The notes beneath the pieces are model-generated. The model had not been told where the DNA came from and searched no databases. It saw only the letters and a program-made list of their open reading frames with translations. A program made the translations under genes and the position numbers. This document shows, piece by piece, positions 14,901-23,651 of a stretch of DNA of 24,957 nt. How positions within the stretch are numbered: the stretch's first letter is position 1; each line of letters opens with the position of its first letter. The DNA is from a virus, in IMG/VR virus record IMGVR_UViG_3300021440_000113, positions 1-24,957 of that record, one strand, 5' to 3'.

Positions 14901-16160
14901 AATACACCGACAGCGGTGTACGGTGGCGGAATCTGGATTCCCGGATATTTTGGAGGAGCCACCGACTACCTGCGGCAGAATAATCCGATGGACGGAAACT
15001 GGGCGCGCATCGAAGGCGCTCTGTATATGTCGGGTACTACGATCCCGTTTACCGCTGCCGGAAACTCGGGCAGTAATAAGATTCGGTTTACCTTTGATAA
15101 TACAACGAACGGTGGAGAGCTTGGGTTTACGCTTTATTCAGCCCTTAAAATTGCTGGGGCTGGAAGCGGCGGGTCCGACCTCTACGCTGTTGTCATTGCG
15201 CTCGAAATCATCAGCAAGACCGGATCAAATTTCGTGGTCGACGCGTGGCTCGGTCGTAATCTTGGAACCACGGTCACCGGAGCAGCCATCACGCATGTCG
15301 CTCCCAACTGGGGGTACCGTCAATTCAACGGACAGTATACGATTTCTGGTGGCGCTCCGACTTTTAATGCAGAGTTCGTCGGGCAAGAAGCGATGGATGT
15401 TTGGACGAGTCCATATACACCGTACAAGGCGGTCAAAGTTGGTACGGGGGCCGGAGATTGGCAGAGAGTCGGTAGCAGCACTACCCCGCTACTTAATGAC
15501 AGTGGGTCCGGAGTCAGCCTAGTAGCCACACCCTCTACTAGCCAAGTAAAGAAACTACTCGCAGGTACCAACGTGTCTATCACCGACGCGGGGGATCATC
15601 TAACACTCGCTTCTACGGGGGGAGATTTTACCGGGGCAAGCTCGAATTCGGAAGACGGAAACGTTGTAAAGTTCAGCGGAACTACCGGAAAGATCGGTAA
15701 GGACACCGGTGTTGCAAAGATTCAGTCCGTGGCGGCGGGTGGAGTTCGTCAGGCTGCGCTGATTAACAGCGAGGACGCCAATAAGTACATGTTACTTGGC
15801 GCAGTCACGGGGGATAATCCTGCTATTTGGGCGCGCGGAGCTGCCTCTAGTCCATCGGATAGCAACTACGCTATCCAACTGGGAAGCGCGGACGTTTTTG
15901 TTAACGCCTCCTCCTCGGTTAACTTGCGTGTCGGAAACGATACCATGCTTCGTGTGGTCAACGGTTCCGTTAATACTCCAACGAATAAGAACTTCTCCGT
16001 GGGTGGCGATGGCAGCTTCGGGGGCGGGGCCGGGGTGTTCTTCTTGACTGCGGCTGGTACCGTTCCAACTTCGAATCCTACCGGTGGAGTAATTCTCTGG
16101 TGGGACGGAACAAACTTGAAAGCCCGCAAGCCCGACGGTAGCGTAGTTACGATCTTCTAA
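11910..16160 (+). CDS. Very large tail fibre/tailspike protein (1416 aa)
   Basis: A receptor-contacting fibre. Residues 1-110 form a virion-attachment-like head (SALASGITSGATSLSVTTGH, later DVFSSITRGIDGSSAAAHNA). A NGDFYINETNGDHYKKNG strand leads to a short collagen-like GPAGPAGAG (154-162). Two tandem beta domains follow (about 162-247 and 253-330). A long right-handed beta-helix-like region (about 410-900) includes YIPVGRYMINREIWA and many short Gly/Asn-rich turns, as in tailspikes that bind or cut surface glycans. A beta-rich part and a terminal fibre module end the protein, finishing WWDGTNLKARKPDGSVVTIF, an ending common in phage fibres. I cannot locate catalytic residues. The next gene starts two bases after the stop. 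Fibre assignment is firm; enzymatic activity is not shown. Confidence 0.9.
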   Translation: MSNNYKDFSESALASGITSGATSLSVTTGHGIKFPSPPFKAVIWNKTDYARPSLDPSVEKILVTSRTGDVFSSITRGIDGSSAAAHNATGKIYGILHTILSADLQDALATRTFSGAGVPGVGVGTNGDFYINETNGDHYKKNGGAWSLIGNIRGPAGPAGAGYYATASDTFAMPPLGGSVSVTTQTGLAYTVGSRVRFADSTYPELYFFEGTVNTYVSGTGVLGLEVDLVSDSGPALRGPWTINLAGAQGSGYRTVSNTNTIVSTGTKVFSVFRGLAYLPGARVRVSRSSTPSTYLEGVVTDYTGGTLTVDVDVVSGSGVYGSWNINVAGEPGTGTGGSGAIKVDSINDLEILNVAGIDDFSIVEVLGYWEPGDGGGGSFFYNSSDTRPANGVTIYSATGGGGRWTRRMDGDILNVKWAGAIGDNVTNPIGSTRAAKFNSYASANGWYASMFTGTDENDYAAIQLVSWLAGINRYTATDGGRNQCRVYIPVGRYMINREIWATPQDASGVSIQQFSAPYFQGDGWNGTILRATSAMFNKAMFRLDGHYQTHFKDIQLEGPGRVNYHAVQNSLGHTPFETLEVSDAYNAQNTVGINHPSGNSGLQLENVTVQSFFVGLDLGRPQLNFNGSFVTWGGNGDDVAFDHTLIIGCHIGVRGREPNVLITSAKDSAIWGHTIAGFYSQSSPSVNTTMSWNLSNFYFGTSIQPSVQQTGVVTGVSGNNITVSLNDRTVNTYLGITGSARKMQPVFDMDCIIEGNGSYGLSGGSFQTPFSTPLTKVLTGTTISGGSTTITVQDFNTVTVGAKVVFGWFGAGLRYTRFNASMCRWEANPQSFFEANSPDIAIAAICSGNAEHLVSNGQITHNMQPVRGTFTSDNWWLKNIPVWVLPSGGSWQASLTSTETLYQCVTPIIQANGGSQIWFKSNNDRYFADPLIRSGYGGPTGGFHTSCVIENSTVNNVFGFRLDEFGQSIPGQVLRRPYRVSYSDLGPTWEQPVFSHNTPTAVYGGGIWIPGYFGGATDYLRQNNPMDGNWARIEGALYMSGTTIPFTAAGNSGSNKIRFTFDNTTNGGELGFTLYSALKIAGAGSGGSDLYAVVIALEIISKTGSNFVVDAWLGRNLGTTVTGAAITHVAPNWGYRQFNGQYTISGGAPTFNAEFVGQEAMDVWTSPYTPYKAVKVGTGAGDWQRVGSSTTPLLNDSGSGVSLVATPSTSQVKKLLAGTNVSITDAGDHLTLASTGGDFTGASSNSEDGNVVKFSGTTGKIGKDTGVAKIQSVAAGGVRQAALINSEDANKYMLLGAVTGDNPAIWARGAASSPSDSNYAIQLGSADVFVNASSSVNLRVGNDTMLRVVNGSVNTPTNKNFSVGGDGSFGGGAGVFFLTAAGTVPTSNPTGGVILWWDGTNLKARKPDGSVVTIF
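12393..12899 (+). repeat. Tandem repeat of a ~80-residue beta domain in the large fibre
   Basis: Two adjacent segments of the 1416-aa fibre match. Unit 1 (nt about 12393-12650) has YTVGSRVRFADS, then FFEGTVNTY, LEVDLVSDSG and GPWTINLAG. Unit 2 (nt about 12666-12899) has YLPGARVRVSRS, YLEGVVTDY, VDVDVVSGSG and YGSWNINVAG. The similarity is at protein level and DNA identity looks modest, so the duplication is old. Each ends in a flexible Gly-rich linker. Confidence 0.8.
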
Positions 16161-16162
16161 TC

Positions 16163-18052
16163 ATGGCCAACGAAACACTTCTTCGTCGTAACGATTCTAC
16201 CGGGGCTATTGCTCCGACCGGTGACGTCTCTATCACCGGGCGCGTATACACCTCGGAAACGATCAACGCCATGAACGGCTTCGGCCTCGTGGCCGACGGC
16301 GTTACTGAAAACTTCGTGGCCTTTGGAGACTTCTGGCGATCGGTTCAGCCGAGCGGAGGAATCACGTCTATCATTGTCGCGGCTCCGGGAACAGGCTACG
16401 ATGGTAACGGTGGGGGAGCCGGAGCTTTTGGTGCTTTGGACATCACTTTCTCGGGCGGCTCCGGAGCGGGGGCTGCGGGCAAGGCGGTCATTAGCGATAA
16501 CGGACGCGTCGCGTTTGCCACGATTACTAATCCGGGTTCCGGGTATAAGATCGTGGCCCGCGAAGTAGGAGCCACGGGAATCGTCAGCGGGTCCCCGGTT
16601 ATCACAATCAACGCGGGAACTACAACTGACATCTCAGCCGGGATGTCCGTTACCTCGGATTATTTTTCAGCTGGTACTACGGTTCTTAGTAAGACCTCTA
16701 ACACGGTCACGGTTAGTACCAACGCTACAGGGAGCGCTGGGTATCAGTGGGTTAGCTTCGGTATACCGCAGCTGTCGTTTAGCGGTGGCGGTAGCGGAGC
16801 AGTTCTCAAAGCCGTGGTTGGAACTCGTAAACACATCGTGATTCCTCCGGGTAACTACGTCTGCGCGGGTACCTACATTCACTGTCTGCACAACGCGTAT
16901 GTCGAAGCGACGGGAGTTACTCTTATTCAGACAAGCAAGACCAGCAACGGACTTTATCTCGGACCCGAGTGTTGCGAAGTCGTTATCGACGGATTACGGG
17001 ATCAAAACTACGACACCACCTCCGTGGACCCTACGGCTCGCGGTACTGGAATTGGTTTCAAGCTTTCCGGGTACAACGTCGAACTTCATAACACGGGTAC
17101 CCGAAATATCCCGAACTGGGGAGTTGTGATTCAAGGTGAAGGAGCAACGTACAACCGGGGGCTCAAGGTCATCAACCACTCGCACTTCGGCTCCGGTGGA
17201 GACGGTATCCACGTAGCCGACAAAGTTGATGGGGTCCACATCGTAAGCCCGAATATTTATGATGCCGGGGATGATGGTATCGCCGTATACGGGACGGATG
17301 ATTCTAGCTTCCCTCCGCTCAATATTTCGGTAGACAACTTTACCATCGTCAACAACGGCTGGCGTGGACTCATGGTTGGGGCTAACGCGAGCCGAGTCAG
17401 CTTTGGCAACGGAGTAATTCGTGGCTGCGGTAACTACGCAATCGAGTGCTTTCCGGGTGACGGCCCGGGCTCTACTGGTCCAAGCGACATCACATTTGGA
17501 AACATTGTAATCTCTGGCGTTGGTCGTTCGGCGGACGGATACCGTGCCACTTATAGTAATCGCTACCCGATCAAGATTAACAAATGCACTCGGGTTTACG
17601 GAGGTGTGTTTACCTTTTCGGATATCCAAGAGACGACGCTGGTTAATATCGTTGACTCCACGGACATTCATTTCGAACTTGGACAAATCGGCTCTAAGAC
17701 TGCAATGGTCACGAGCGGATCGAACTCCAACTGCTCGGTTAACTTCTTGAAAGGAAGCAAGCAAACAGTAATGACTGGTACCGCGGCTATCGGCCTGCTT
17801 GTGGACGGCCTCGCGGAAGGCGGCCAGATGAAGGTCGAACCTAGCGGCGGCCTTCAGTTCGAAGTTGGGACTAGCTTCAAGGATATCGAGTTTTTTGAGG
17901 GTAGCGTGGGTAACAGTATCTTGAAGCTCAATTACAACGGAGTCCTTCAGTACGGAGTCGCCGCTTCTACAGCCTCTTCGGTTCCGTCCACGCATAAGAT
18001 CGCGGTCAAAGACAATACTGGTACAGTTTACTACCTACTGGCCACGACCTAA
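16163..18052 (+). CDS. Tailspike with right-handed beta-helix, GH28/pectate-lyase-like (629 aa)
   Basis: A probable receptor-binding and possibly glycan-cleaving spike. The N-terminus includes NGFGLVADGVTENFVAFGDF, a variant of the GDGVTDD..A pattern that opens phage pectate-lyase-like helices. Residues about 73-220 insert a Gly-rich module with repeated VAAPGTGY and TNPGSGYK motifs. IPPGNYVCAGTYIH then leads into the main beta helix (about 230-500). DAGDDGIAVYG (about residues 366-376) resembles the GDD-type acidic motif of glycoside hydrolase family 28, which suggests but does not prove catalysis. The end, VPSTHKIAVKDNTGTVYYLL, is a common terminal module of capsule-targeting spikes. It begins two bases after the previous stop. 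Substrate cannot be told from sequence. Confidence 0.88.
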   Translation: MANETLLRRNDSTGAIAPTGDVSITGRVYTSETINAMNGFGLVADGVTENFVAFGDFWRSVQPSGGITSIIVAAPGTGYDGNGGGAGAFGALDITFSGGSGAGAAGKAVISDNGRVAFATITNPGSGYKIVAREVGATGIVSGSPVITINAGTTTDISAGMSVTSDYFSAGTTVLSKTSNTVTVSTNATGSAGYQWVSFGIPQLSFSGGGSGAVLKAVVGTRKHIVIPPGNYVCAGTYIHCLHNAYVEATGVTLIQTSKTSNGLYLGPECCEVVIDGLRDQNYDTTSVDPTARGTGIGFKLSGYNVELHNTGTRNIPNWGVVIQGEGATYNRGLKVINHSHFGSGGDGIHVADKVDGVHIVSPNIYDAGDDGIAVYGTDDSSFPPLNISVDNFTIVNNGWRGLMVGANASRVSFGNGVIRGCGNYAIECFPGDGPGSTGPSDITFGNIVISGVGRSADGYRATYSNRYPIKINKCTRVYGGVFTFSDIQETTLVNIVDSTDIHFELGQIGSKTAMVTSGSNSNCSVNFLKGSKQTVMTGTAAIGLLVDGLAEGGQMKVEPSGGLQFEVGTSFKDIEFFEGSVGNSILKLNYNGVLQYGVAASTASSVPSTHKIAVKDNTGTVYYLLATT

Positions 18053-18060
18053 CGCAGTCA

Positions 18061-18549
18061 ATGCTTCTCGCCGACCTTCCTCTGGGTGACGCGCCTACGG
18101 GCGATCTGGCTCCTACGCTTACGCTTCCGACAAGCTTGGTGTTAGTCTGGGACGTTCGCGCTCCGCTGGATAAATCACTGCGGGTACTATGGTCTACGAA
18201 GAAAGCCAAGCAGGTTCGGACCTGCGAGGATAGCTGTCCTCCGCCTCCGGTATCGGCTTGTGACCTTGAGGACTTGGTCGAAATGTCCGGAAACCGTTGC
18301 CGTACCCGGGGCTTCTGGAACGTTAAGATCGAAGCGGTGTCCCGCTGCTCCAGCGATAGTTCACTGGACGTTCATGTCGTGGTCCCGGCTGGCTCTTGCT
18401 GGTCGGATATCTCGCAGGACAACGCCAACGCTACGGCCCGGCAAGACGCCTTGAATCAAATTGCGGCCTACCGAGCCGCCAACCCCTGCCCAGATTCGGA
18501 TATGGTTGACTTCCTACCCGAAGACTTCTCTGATACTGATTTCTCCTGA
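18061..18549 (+). CDS. Cysteine-rich protein of unknown function (162 aa)
   Basis: Not recognised. It lies between two tailspike genes with gaps of only 8 bases on each side, so it belongs to the same transcript and is probably a virion part. The N-terminal ~50 residues are hydrophobic and Pro/Leu-rich. Seven Cys follow, including CEDSCPPPPVSAC, then RCSSD, GSCWSD and NPCPDSD. There is no clear signal peptide. A short helix (QDNANATARQDALNQIAAYR) precedes an acidic end. Even Cys spacing without His argues for disulfides rather than a zinc site. A fibre adaptor or spike-attachment protein is possible, from context only. Confidence 0.65.
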   Translation: MLLADLPLGDAPTGDLAPTLTLPTSLVLVWDVRAPLDKSLRVLWSTKKAKQVRTCEDSCPPPPVSACDLEDLVEMSGNRCRTRGFWNVKIEAVSRCSSDSSLDVHVVVPAGSCWSDISQDNANATARQDALNQIAAYRAANPCPDSDMVDFLPEDFSDTDFS

Positions 18550-18557
18550 CCCAACAC

Positions 18558-21545
18558 ATGAGCGCCAAGACTAGAGCCGAACTTCTTTCCGACATCTCCT
18601 CGACTCTTGAGTCAGGGGCACGCAACACTGCCGCCGAAGTCCGGACGGTGCTCAACGATGTGGTGGACAGTGCCACTATCCCTCTGACCGACGGCGCTCC
18701 TAGCGCCGTATGGGGTGGAGTCACCGGAACGCTGAGCGATCAGGCCGATTTGAATTCGGCGTTGGTATCCTTGGATACCCGGCTAGATCGAAAAGAATTC
18801 GATGTTAAAGACTTTGGAGCGATTGGTGACGGGGTAGCCAATGATACTTCGGCGGTTCAAGCTGGGATCGCTCAGGCTCAGTCGAGCAATGGGAAACTCT
18901 TGATCCCGGCCGGAACATTTTTGGTAGACGAACTGGTTGTGTCCGGAGGCAGATTCTCGATCCGAGGTTCTGGCGTGGGCAGAACGATTATTAAAAGTCG
19001 CTCAGGCCAGAGCATCATAAAGCTCGGTGGCACGATTGATAATCTCAGCTTGTCTGGGATCACCTTTGAAGGCCATGCCACCATTGGAACGGGACACGGT
19101 GTTTATACTGATCCGGCTATCGACTGGTTCTTTAATAGTACCATCGAAGATTGCGAATTCGTTTCACTAAAGGGGCACGGGCTTTACCTAAAATCAGAGG
19201 GGGCGTTTTCGTTCCGGGTACAAAACTGCATGGCCACGCTGTGTGGTTTGGATGGGTTCCGTTGCTTCGGCGGCCCCGGAGTATTGTTCGATTCATGCAC
19301 GGTGAAGACCGTTTCTACGGGGCGGGCCGGATTCCGAGTTCTTACCTACGCACAGTTTATCAACTGCAATGGAATTTGGGACGGGCTAGGAGTCTGGGGC
19401 CGATTCGGAGGGGTTTCTGCTTCTTCCGAGAGTGACCTGACCGAGGCCTACCCGACCGTCGGGTTCTTGAATTGCAACTTTGAGAACTGCGCGGATACTA
19501 CTCTAGACTTTATCAACGGAGTAAACGGTACGTCCTTTAGTCAGTGCTATTTCCTGCCGCGGGCTGGGATTACAAATCAGCGAGCGATCCGCGTATACGG
19601 AGGGCGTACGAACGCTGCGGGGCTTACTTTCTCTGGAACGGAATTTCGAAAAGACCCGACCTCTTCTTGGGACCACGGAGTACCCGTGTACTCTGACTTC
19701 GGTATCTGGGCTTCCAGCAACGATGGGCAGGGTCCGTCTATCTATAACGGCAACGCAGGCCTAGTGTACGCGCCGTTCGCGATGACTCTTGATGGGGTGG
19801 ATAACGCTAAGACCTACGGCATGACCCCGCACACAGTCGGTCCGGTATGCCTTAAAAATCTTCTCGGAGCCAAGGTCGGTAACGATGTTGGTGACCAATC
19901 CAGTAACTGGACTTACCGCGGTGGGATGCCGACCAGCGGTACTTTTACAGCCGGGGATAAAGTGTGGGCTACTGGGGCGCAGCCAGAGCAGGGATTCAAC
20001 GTTAGCAAGTATGTTTTGATCGGCTGGCACCGACTCACAACCGGAAGCAATCACGTCCTTGGGACCGATTGGGTCGAGATGCGAATGGGGTCCTCCGCCC
20101 TCAAGGATGACGGACGACTCGACGTAAAAGCCTTTGGAGCTGTCGGCGACGGGGTGGCTAACGATACGGGTCCGATCGCAGCAGCGTTTTCCCTCTCTGC
20201 GTCCACTAAGAAGTCCGTCTGGTTCCCCTACGGCTCGTACCTAACGGACAAGATCGTTACCAATTCGGATACCGTCCTCGTATACGGAGAGCGTTCCCGA
20301 ATCACAAGCCGGCTCGGTGATACTGTGATGGAGATCGGAGGTACCGACGTTACCCGGCTCCATATTTCTGGACTCTCGTTTGTCGGAACTTCCAGTGGAA
20401 GCGGTGACGGTTTAGCTACCTCCGCCACGCTCAACTCGCTGTACAATGGGCGCATCGAGAACTGCGAGTTCGTCTATAATGGCCGCCACGGATTGAATTT
20501 CAAGTGCCCGGGTGCTTTTGGCTTTGTAGTTTCGGATTGCGTGGCCGACCAGAATCTCGGCGATCAATTCCGGCTGAGCGGAGGCCCCGGAGTGGAACTT
20601 GACGGCTGCTTGTGCGGAACTGTACCGACAGGAAAGGCTGGGTATCGAATCTTGGGGGACGCTACCCTCAACAACTGCAACGGTTTGACAGGTGGTAACG
20701 GAGTTTGGGGTCGCTTTGGCGGAGATGGAACCAGCGAAAGCGACAGCCGCACTGTATATCCGCTGATCTCGATGAACAACTGCAACGTCGAGGACTACTA
20801 CCAGATCGGTTTAGAGTGGGTGCAACAGGCACGTATCACGAAGATTTCTCAGTGCACGTTCTTGTGTCGCAACGCGTCGACCGGAGTTAAGCCAATCCGA
20901 TTTCTGCTGGGTGCGTACGACGACACCAGCCCGATCTGCGTTGATACTCTACGATTCGATCTGGGTTCGGGCGCTAGCTACTCGGTCTCCGGTCAGACTA
21001 TTTATAATGAGTCGGCCGGAATGCGGCTATTCTCTACGTCCCCGAACATCACGAGCTATCGAGATAACGGGGCGGGGCTTAACTATCCAGCAATCGGTCC
21101 TACGCTAGACTGGAATGGTAATATCTCTGCGTATGGGTTTCCGCACGTTGGGTACAATGTTCCCTACCTAGCAAATCTTATTGCCATGAAGACTGGCAAT
21201 GCGATTAACGATGGAAACAATAGCACCTTCTTCTTCCAGCGCGCTCGCCCGACGACGGGTACGTGGGCTGCCGGAGACATCGTTGTTCGCACTGGAGATA
21301 CTCAAGAAGACCCGAGTGGATTCGGAAAGACTACGCTCTTTGGCTGGCGTCGCCTAACCGCAGGAAGTGGTAATACACTCGGTACGGACTGGGTTGAGAT
21401 GCGCTTCTACTCGCAGTTCAATAACACTGTTCCTACATTTGCTGGGGATACTGGAACGGCTGGAGCGCTTGCATGGGACGCGAACTATATGTATGTTTGC
21501 GTTGCCACGAACACGTGGAAACGTGTCGCAATCGCTACTTGGTAA
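18558..21545 (+). CDS. Tailspike with two tandem pectate-lyase-like beta-helix domains (995 aa)
   Basis: Residues 1-75 are a helical N-terminus (KTRAELLSDISSTLESGARN) typical of fibre attachment. Two complete beta-helix modules follow. The first opens at about residue 83 with VKDFGAIGDGVANDTSAVQA; the second opens at about 523 with VKAFGAVGDGVANDTGPIAA. Both are the classic opening of the Pectate_lyase_3 family. Both contain IE(D/N)CEFV, then GGPGV, WGRFGG and a CN-rich turn, and both close with a GTDWVEMR segment. Most phage spikes have one such helix per chain, so a double helix is unusual. Catalytic acidic residues cannot be placed confidently, so enzyme or binding-only roles both remain possible. 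The next gene starts 3 bases after the stop. Confidence 0.9.
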   Translation: MSAKTRAELLSDISSTLESGARNTAAEVRTVLNDVVDSATIPLTDGAPSAVWGGVTGTLSDQADLNSALVSLDTRLDRKEFDVKDFGAIGDGVANDTSAVQAGIAQAQSSNGKLLIPAGTFLVDELVVSGGRFSIRGSGVGRTIIKSRSGQSIIKLGGTIDNLSLSGITFEGHATIGTGHGVYTDPAIDWFFNSTIEDCEFVSLKGHGLYLKSEGAFSFRVQNCMATLCGLDGFRCFGGPGVLFDSCTVKTVSTGRAGFRVLTYAQFINCNGIWDGLGVWGRFGGVSASSESDLTEAYPTVGFLNCNFENCADTTLDFINGVNGTSFSQCYFLPRAGITNQRAIRVYGGRTNAAGLTFSGTEFRKDPTSSWDHGVPVYSDFGIWASSNDGQGPSIYNGNAGLVYAPFAMTLDGVDNAKTYGMTPHTVGPVCLKNLLGAKVGNDVGDQSSNWTYRGGMPTSGTFTAGDKVWATGAQPEQGFNVSKYVLIGWHRLTTGSNHVLGTDWVEMRMGSSALKDDGRLDVKAFGAVGDGVANDTGPIAAAFSLSASTKKSVWFPYGSYLTDKIVTNSDTVLVYGERSRITSRLGDTVMEIGGTDVTRLHISGLSFVGTSSGSGDGLATSATLNSLYNGRIENCEFVYNGRHGLNFKCPGAFGFVVSDCVADQNLGDQFRLSGGPGVELDGCLCGTVPTGKAGYRILGDATLNNCNGLTGGNGVWGRFGGDGTSESDSRTVYPLISMNNCNVEDYYQIGLEWVQQARITKISQCTFLCRNASTGVKPIRFLLGAYDDTSPICVDTLRFDLGSGASYSVSGQTIYNESAGMRLFSTSPNITSYRDNGAGLNYPAIGPTLDWNGNISAYGFPHVGYNVPYLANLIAMKTGNAINDGNNSTFFFQRARPTTGTWAAGDIVVRTGDTQEDPSGFGKTTLFGWRRLTAGSGNTLGTDWVEMRFYSQFNNTVPTFAGDTGTAGALAWDANYMYVCVATNTWKRVAIATW
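18804..21404 (+). repeat. Gene-internal tandem duplication of a ~1.28-kb beta-helix module
   Basis: Unit 1 (18804-20084) and unit 2 (20124-21404) begin with near-identical GDGVANDT coding sequence and end with the same GTDWVEMR block, exactly 1320 bases apart at both ends. Inside, the offset drifts (for example 1311 at the IE(D/N)CEFV block), so small insertions and deletions balance out. Conservation is highest at the two ends and lower in the middle, as expected if the helix surfaces diverged. Confidence 0.85.
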
Positions 21546-21548
21546 CAA

Positions 21549-23444
21549 ATGCCCTACCGATTCCAGTCCAAAACCACCAAGCCCGCCAATGGCGGAGCCT
21601 TGATGTCCGTTCTATCCTCCGAGGTTCCGTCGTGGAATAACTATACGGAGAAGGTTAACTGGCGTCGTGAGCTGGACCAAGAGGTAGCTCGTGAGGGCTG
21701 GGATTACTTTCAGCCCAAGGAGGGAGATCGTGGGAATCAGCCGTTGTTCGCCGGTTCCGCGGTAACGCTACTCCACATGGTCAAGCGGCCTAATGGGCGG
21801 ACCGCTATTATCGCGGCGGCTGGAGATAAGCTATATCGTTTCTACGCGCTAGAGGACCCGCGCTACGCTGTTGACGGCTACTTCGAAGACCAGTTCGACT
21901 ACATCCAATACTTCTATGCGGACTGGATCGAGATCGGTTCCGGATTTAGCATTGGCCACCGGTGGGAAGCTATCTCGCTGAACGGATATGTCATCCTTAA
22001 CAACGGCGTTGATCTTCCGGTTACCTATCGGCTCGAAGACCTGACAGTAAAGCCGATCTACGAGCTTCGGGAGCAGGGTATTTCTTCCGTCGGAACTATT
22101 GCCGAAATCAACGGGTTCCTGATGTGCGCGGATATCGAGGAGTTCGATGCAGATCAAGCGACCCTAGTGCTCGATGGTTCTAATCCGTGGGGAGTTGTTG
22201 GAGACGAAGTGACTAAGAATCGTATTCGTTACCGCATCATTTGGTGCGCTCAGCCGGGCGAGCCCCGCAACTGGGCTTCGAACGGGGAGGGTTCCGCTAC
22301 AATCAATACGACGCTGGTTACACTTACTCGTCCACTTTCGTGGGCGGAAACTGGCGTGGAGATTTTGATCGAAGGCGCAGGAGCGTCGGGCGGGAATCTC
22401 TCTGCCACCGTGGTTACGGCTAGCGGTAACCAGCTCGTCATTGATACCCCGATTCTAACGTCAGTCACCAACGCATTCGTTACCCGTAACGAGACTCCGC
22501 TGGCTGGCCGGTTCGATCTTCAGGATGACGGTAGCCAGATTCTGCGGATGGTTCCGTTGAAGAGCCGGTTGATTGTTTACCGCAACACGTCGATCTTTCA
22601 AGCGTACTATACCGGGTCTGTCGGTAATCCGTTTGCATTCGAGAAGTTGTACAACGGTGGCAAGACTCTGTACTATCGGTATGCAATCTCCGAGGTTAAC
22701 GGAGACTACCACGTCTACGCAGGAGCTAGTAGCTTCTACCGATTCGATCTAACTTCCAGACAGCCCGTCGAACTCCAGACTCTGGAAGTGTGCAAAAACA
22801 AGTTCTACGACACGGCTACGCTGGAACAGGAGTCGAACATCTTCGCCTTGGACAACCCTCTGACTAAGGAGATTTGGTTCGTTCAGGCCGGTACTGTTCT
22901 GGCGTTTGACTACTTCCAGAATACGGTATCCGAGATCGACGCTGGATTCACCGCCGCCGCTTTCGTAGAGAAGCCGAGTTCTGACATCGCCGTTCGAGCT
23001 ACAGAAAACTGGTTCGTGCTAGGTGACGGAGCCGGTCGTGTTCTTAAGTACGGTCGTACTAACGAGGGCTATCGGTACTACTTGCGCCTCGGGGTTCCCT
23101 ACGAGGCTACGCTGGAAAGCGGGCTGTCTGCCTTCAGCGATGAGTTCGCTGATACCGACATTCGGTCGTTCCTTCCGCGCTACAGCACCCAGTCTCCCGA
23201 GCTGGCTATGAAGGTCCGATTGTTTCGGTCCTTCAATCCGCAAGAAATTCCGGAAACCGTTGTTATTCACGACCTTCCCGATCCTAAGACTAGAAACCTA
23301 ATCCCGGTGTTCTTCCGGGGTGTCTATTTTAAGGACCGGATCACGGCTACTATCGAGAGTTCCGATGTCCGGTTGATTTCCAAGACGTGGGAAGCTGCGG
23401 CTGTGGATAGCCGGGCAATCTCCAACAGCACGCCCAACTCATGA
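21549..23444 (+). CDS. Tail structural protein, possible nozzle/beta-propeller (631 aa)
   Basis: The N-terminus has EVPSWNNYTEKVNWRRELDQ then WDYFQP. After it come repeated blade-like units: TAIIAAAGDKLYRF, WEAISLNGYVILNN, GTIAEINGFLMCAD, KSRLIVYRNTSIFQ, YHVYAGASSFYRFD, TENWFVLGDGAGRV. Each is a pair of strands with a GDKLYRF- or NGYVILNN-like turn, which suggests a beta-propeller. Short-tailed phages often use a propeller-like protein as the tail nozzle or DNA-stabilising plug, and the position after the fibres fits. I see no enzyme motif. The stop overlaps the next start as ATGA. Structural role is likely; the nozzle label is inference. Confidence 0.7.
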   Translation: MPYRFQSKTTKPANGGALMSVLSSEVPSWNNYTEKVNWRRELDQEVAREGWDYFQPKEGDRGNQPLFAGSAVTLLHMVKRPNGRTAIIAAAGDKLYRFYALEDPRYAVDGYFEDQFDYIQYFYADWIEIGSGFSIGHRWEAISLNGYVILNNGVDLPVTYRLEDLTVKPIYELREQGISSVGTIAEINGFLMCADIEEFDADQATLVLDGSNPWGVVGDEVTKNRIRYRIIWCAQPGEPRNWASNGEGSATINTTLVTLTRPLSWAETGVEILIEGAGASGGNLSATVVTASGNQLVIDTPILTSVTNAFVTRNETPLAGRFDLQDDGSQILRMVPLKSRLIVYRNTSIFQAYYTGSVGNPFAFEKLYNGGKTLYYRYAISEVNGDYHVYAGASSFYRFDLTSRQPVELQTLEVCKNKFYDTATLEQESNIFALDNPLTKEIWFVQAGTVLAFDYFQNTVSEIDAGFTAAAFVEKPSSDIAVRATENWFVLGDGAGRVLKYGRTNEGYRYYLRLGVPYEATLESGLSAFSDEFADTDIRSFLPRYSTQSPELAMKVRLFRSFNPQEIPETVVIHDLPDPKTRNLIPVFFRGVYFKDRITATIESSDVRLISKTWEAAAVDSRAISNSTPNS

Positions 23445-23632
23445 GCCTCCCCGATAAAGGCACTGCTGCCATCCGTAAACTCTTGATCGAGTTTCAGGAC
23501 CTACCGCCCGCCCCCGAAGAGCTGATTAGCACGCCCTCCGGCAAGGCATACTACGCTGCCCTTGATCTATGGTGGAAGCAGACCAAGACTGACCTACGCC
23601 GCCTTACGGACGCAGTTGACGCGCTAAGCTAA
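23441..23632 (+). CDS. Small protein of unknown function (63 aa)
   Basis: Starts by ATGA overlap with the nozzle-like gene and ends 19 bases before the next. The sequence is helical and mixed in charge (TAAIRKLLIEFQDLPPAPEE, then KAYYAALDLWWKQTKTDLRR). It has no membrane segment or known motif. Tight coupling suggests a small partner of the upstream tail protein. Its codon usage matches its neighbours, which supports it as real. Confidence 0.65.
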   Translation: MSLPDKGTAAIRKLLIEFQDLPPAPEELISTPSGKAYYAALDLWWKQTKTDLRRLTDAVDALS

Positions 23633-23651
23633 ACCGTATACATCTTCGACC

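Noticed and set aside
16994-17995. 333-codon open frame on the minus strand
   Set aside because: Antisense to the tailspike at 16163. Composition is typical of a mirrored frame and no domain is visible.
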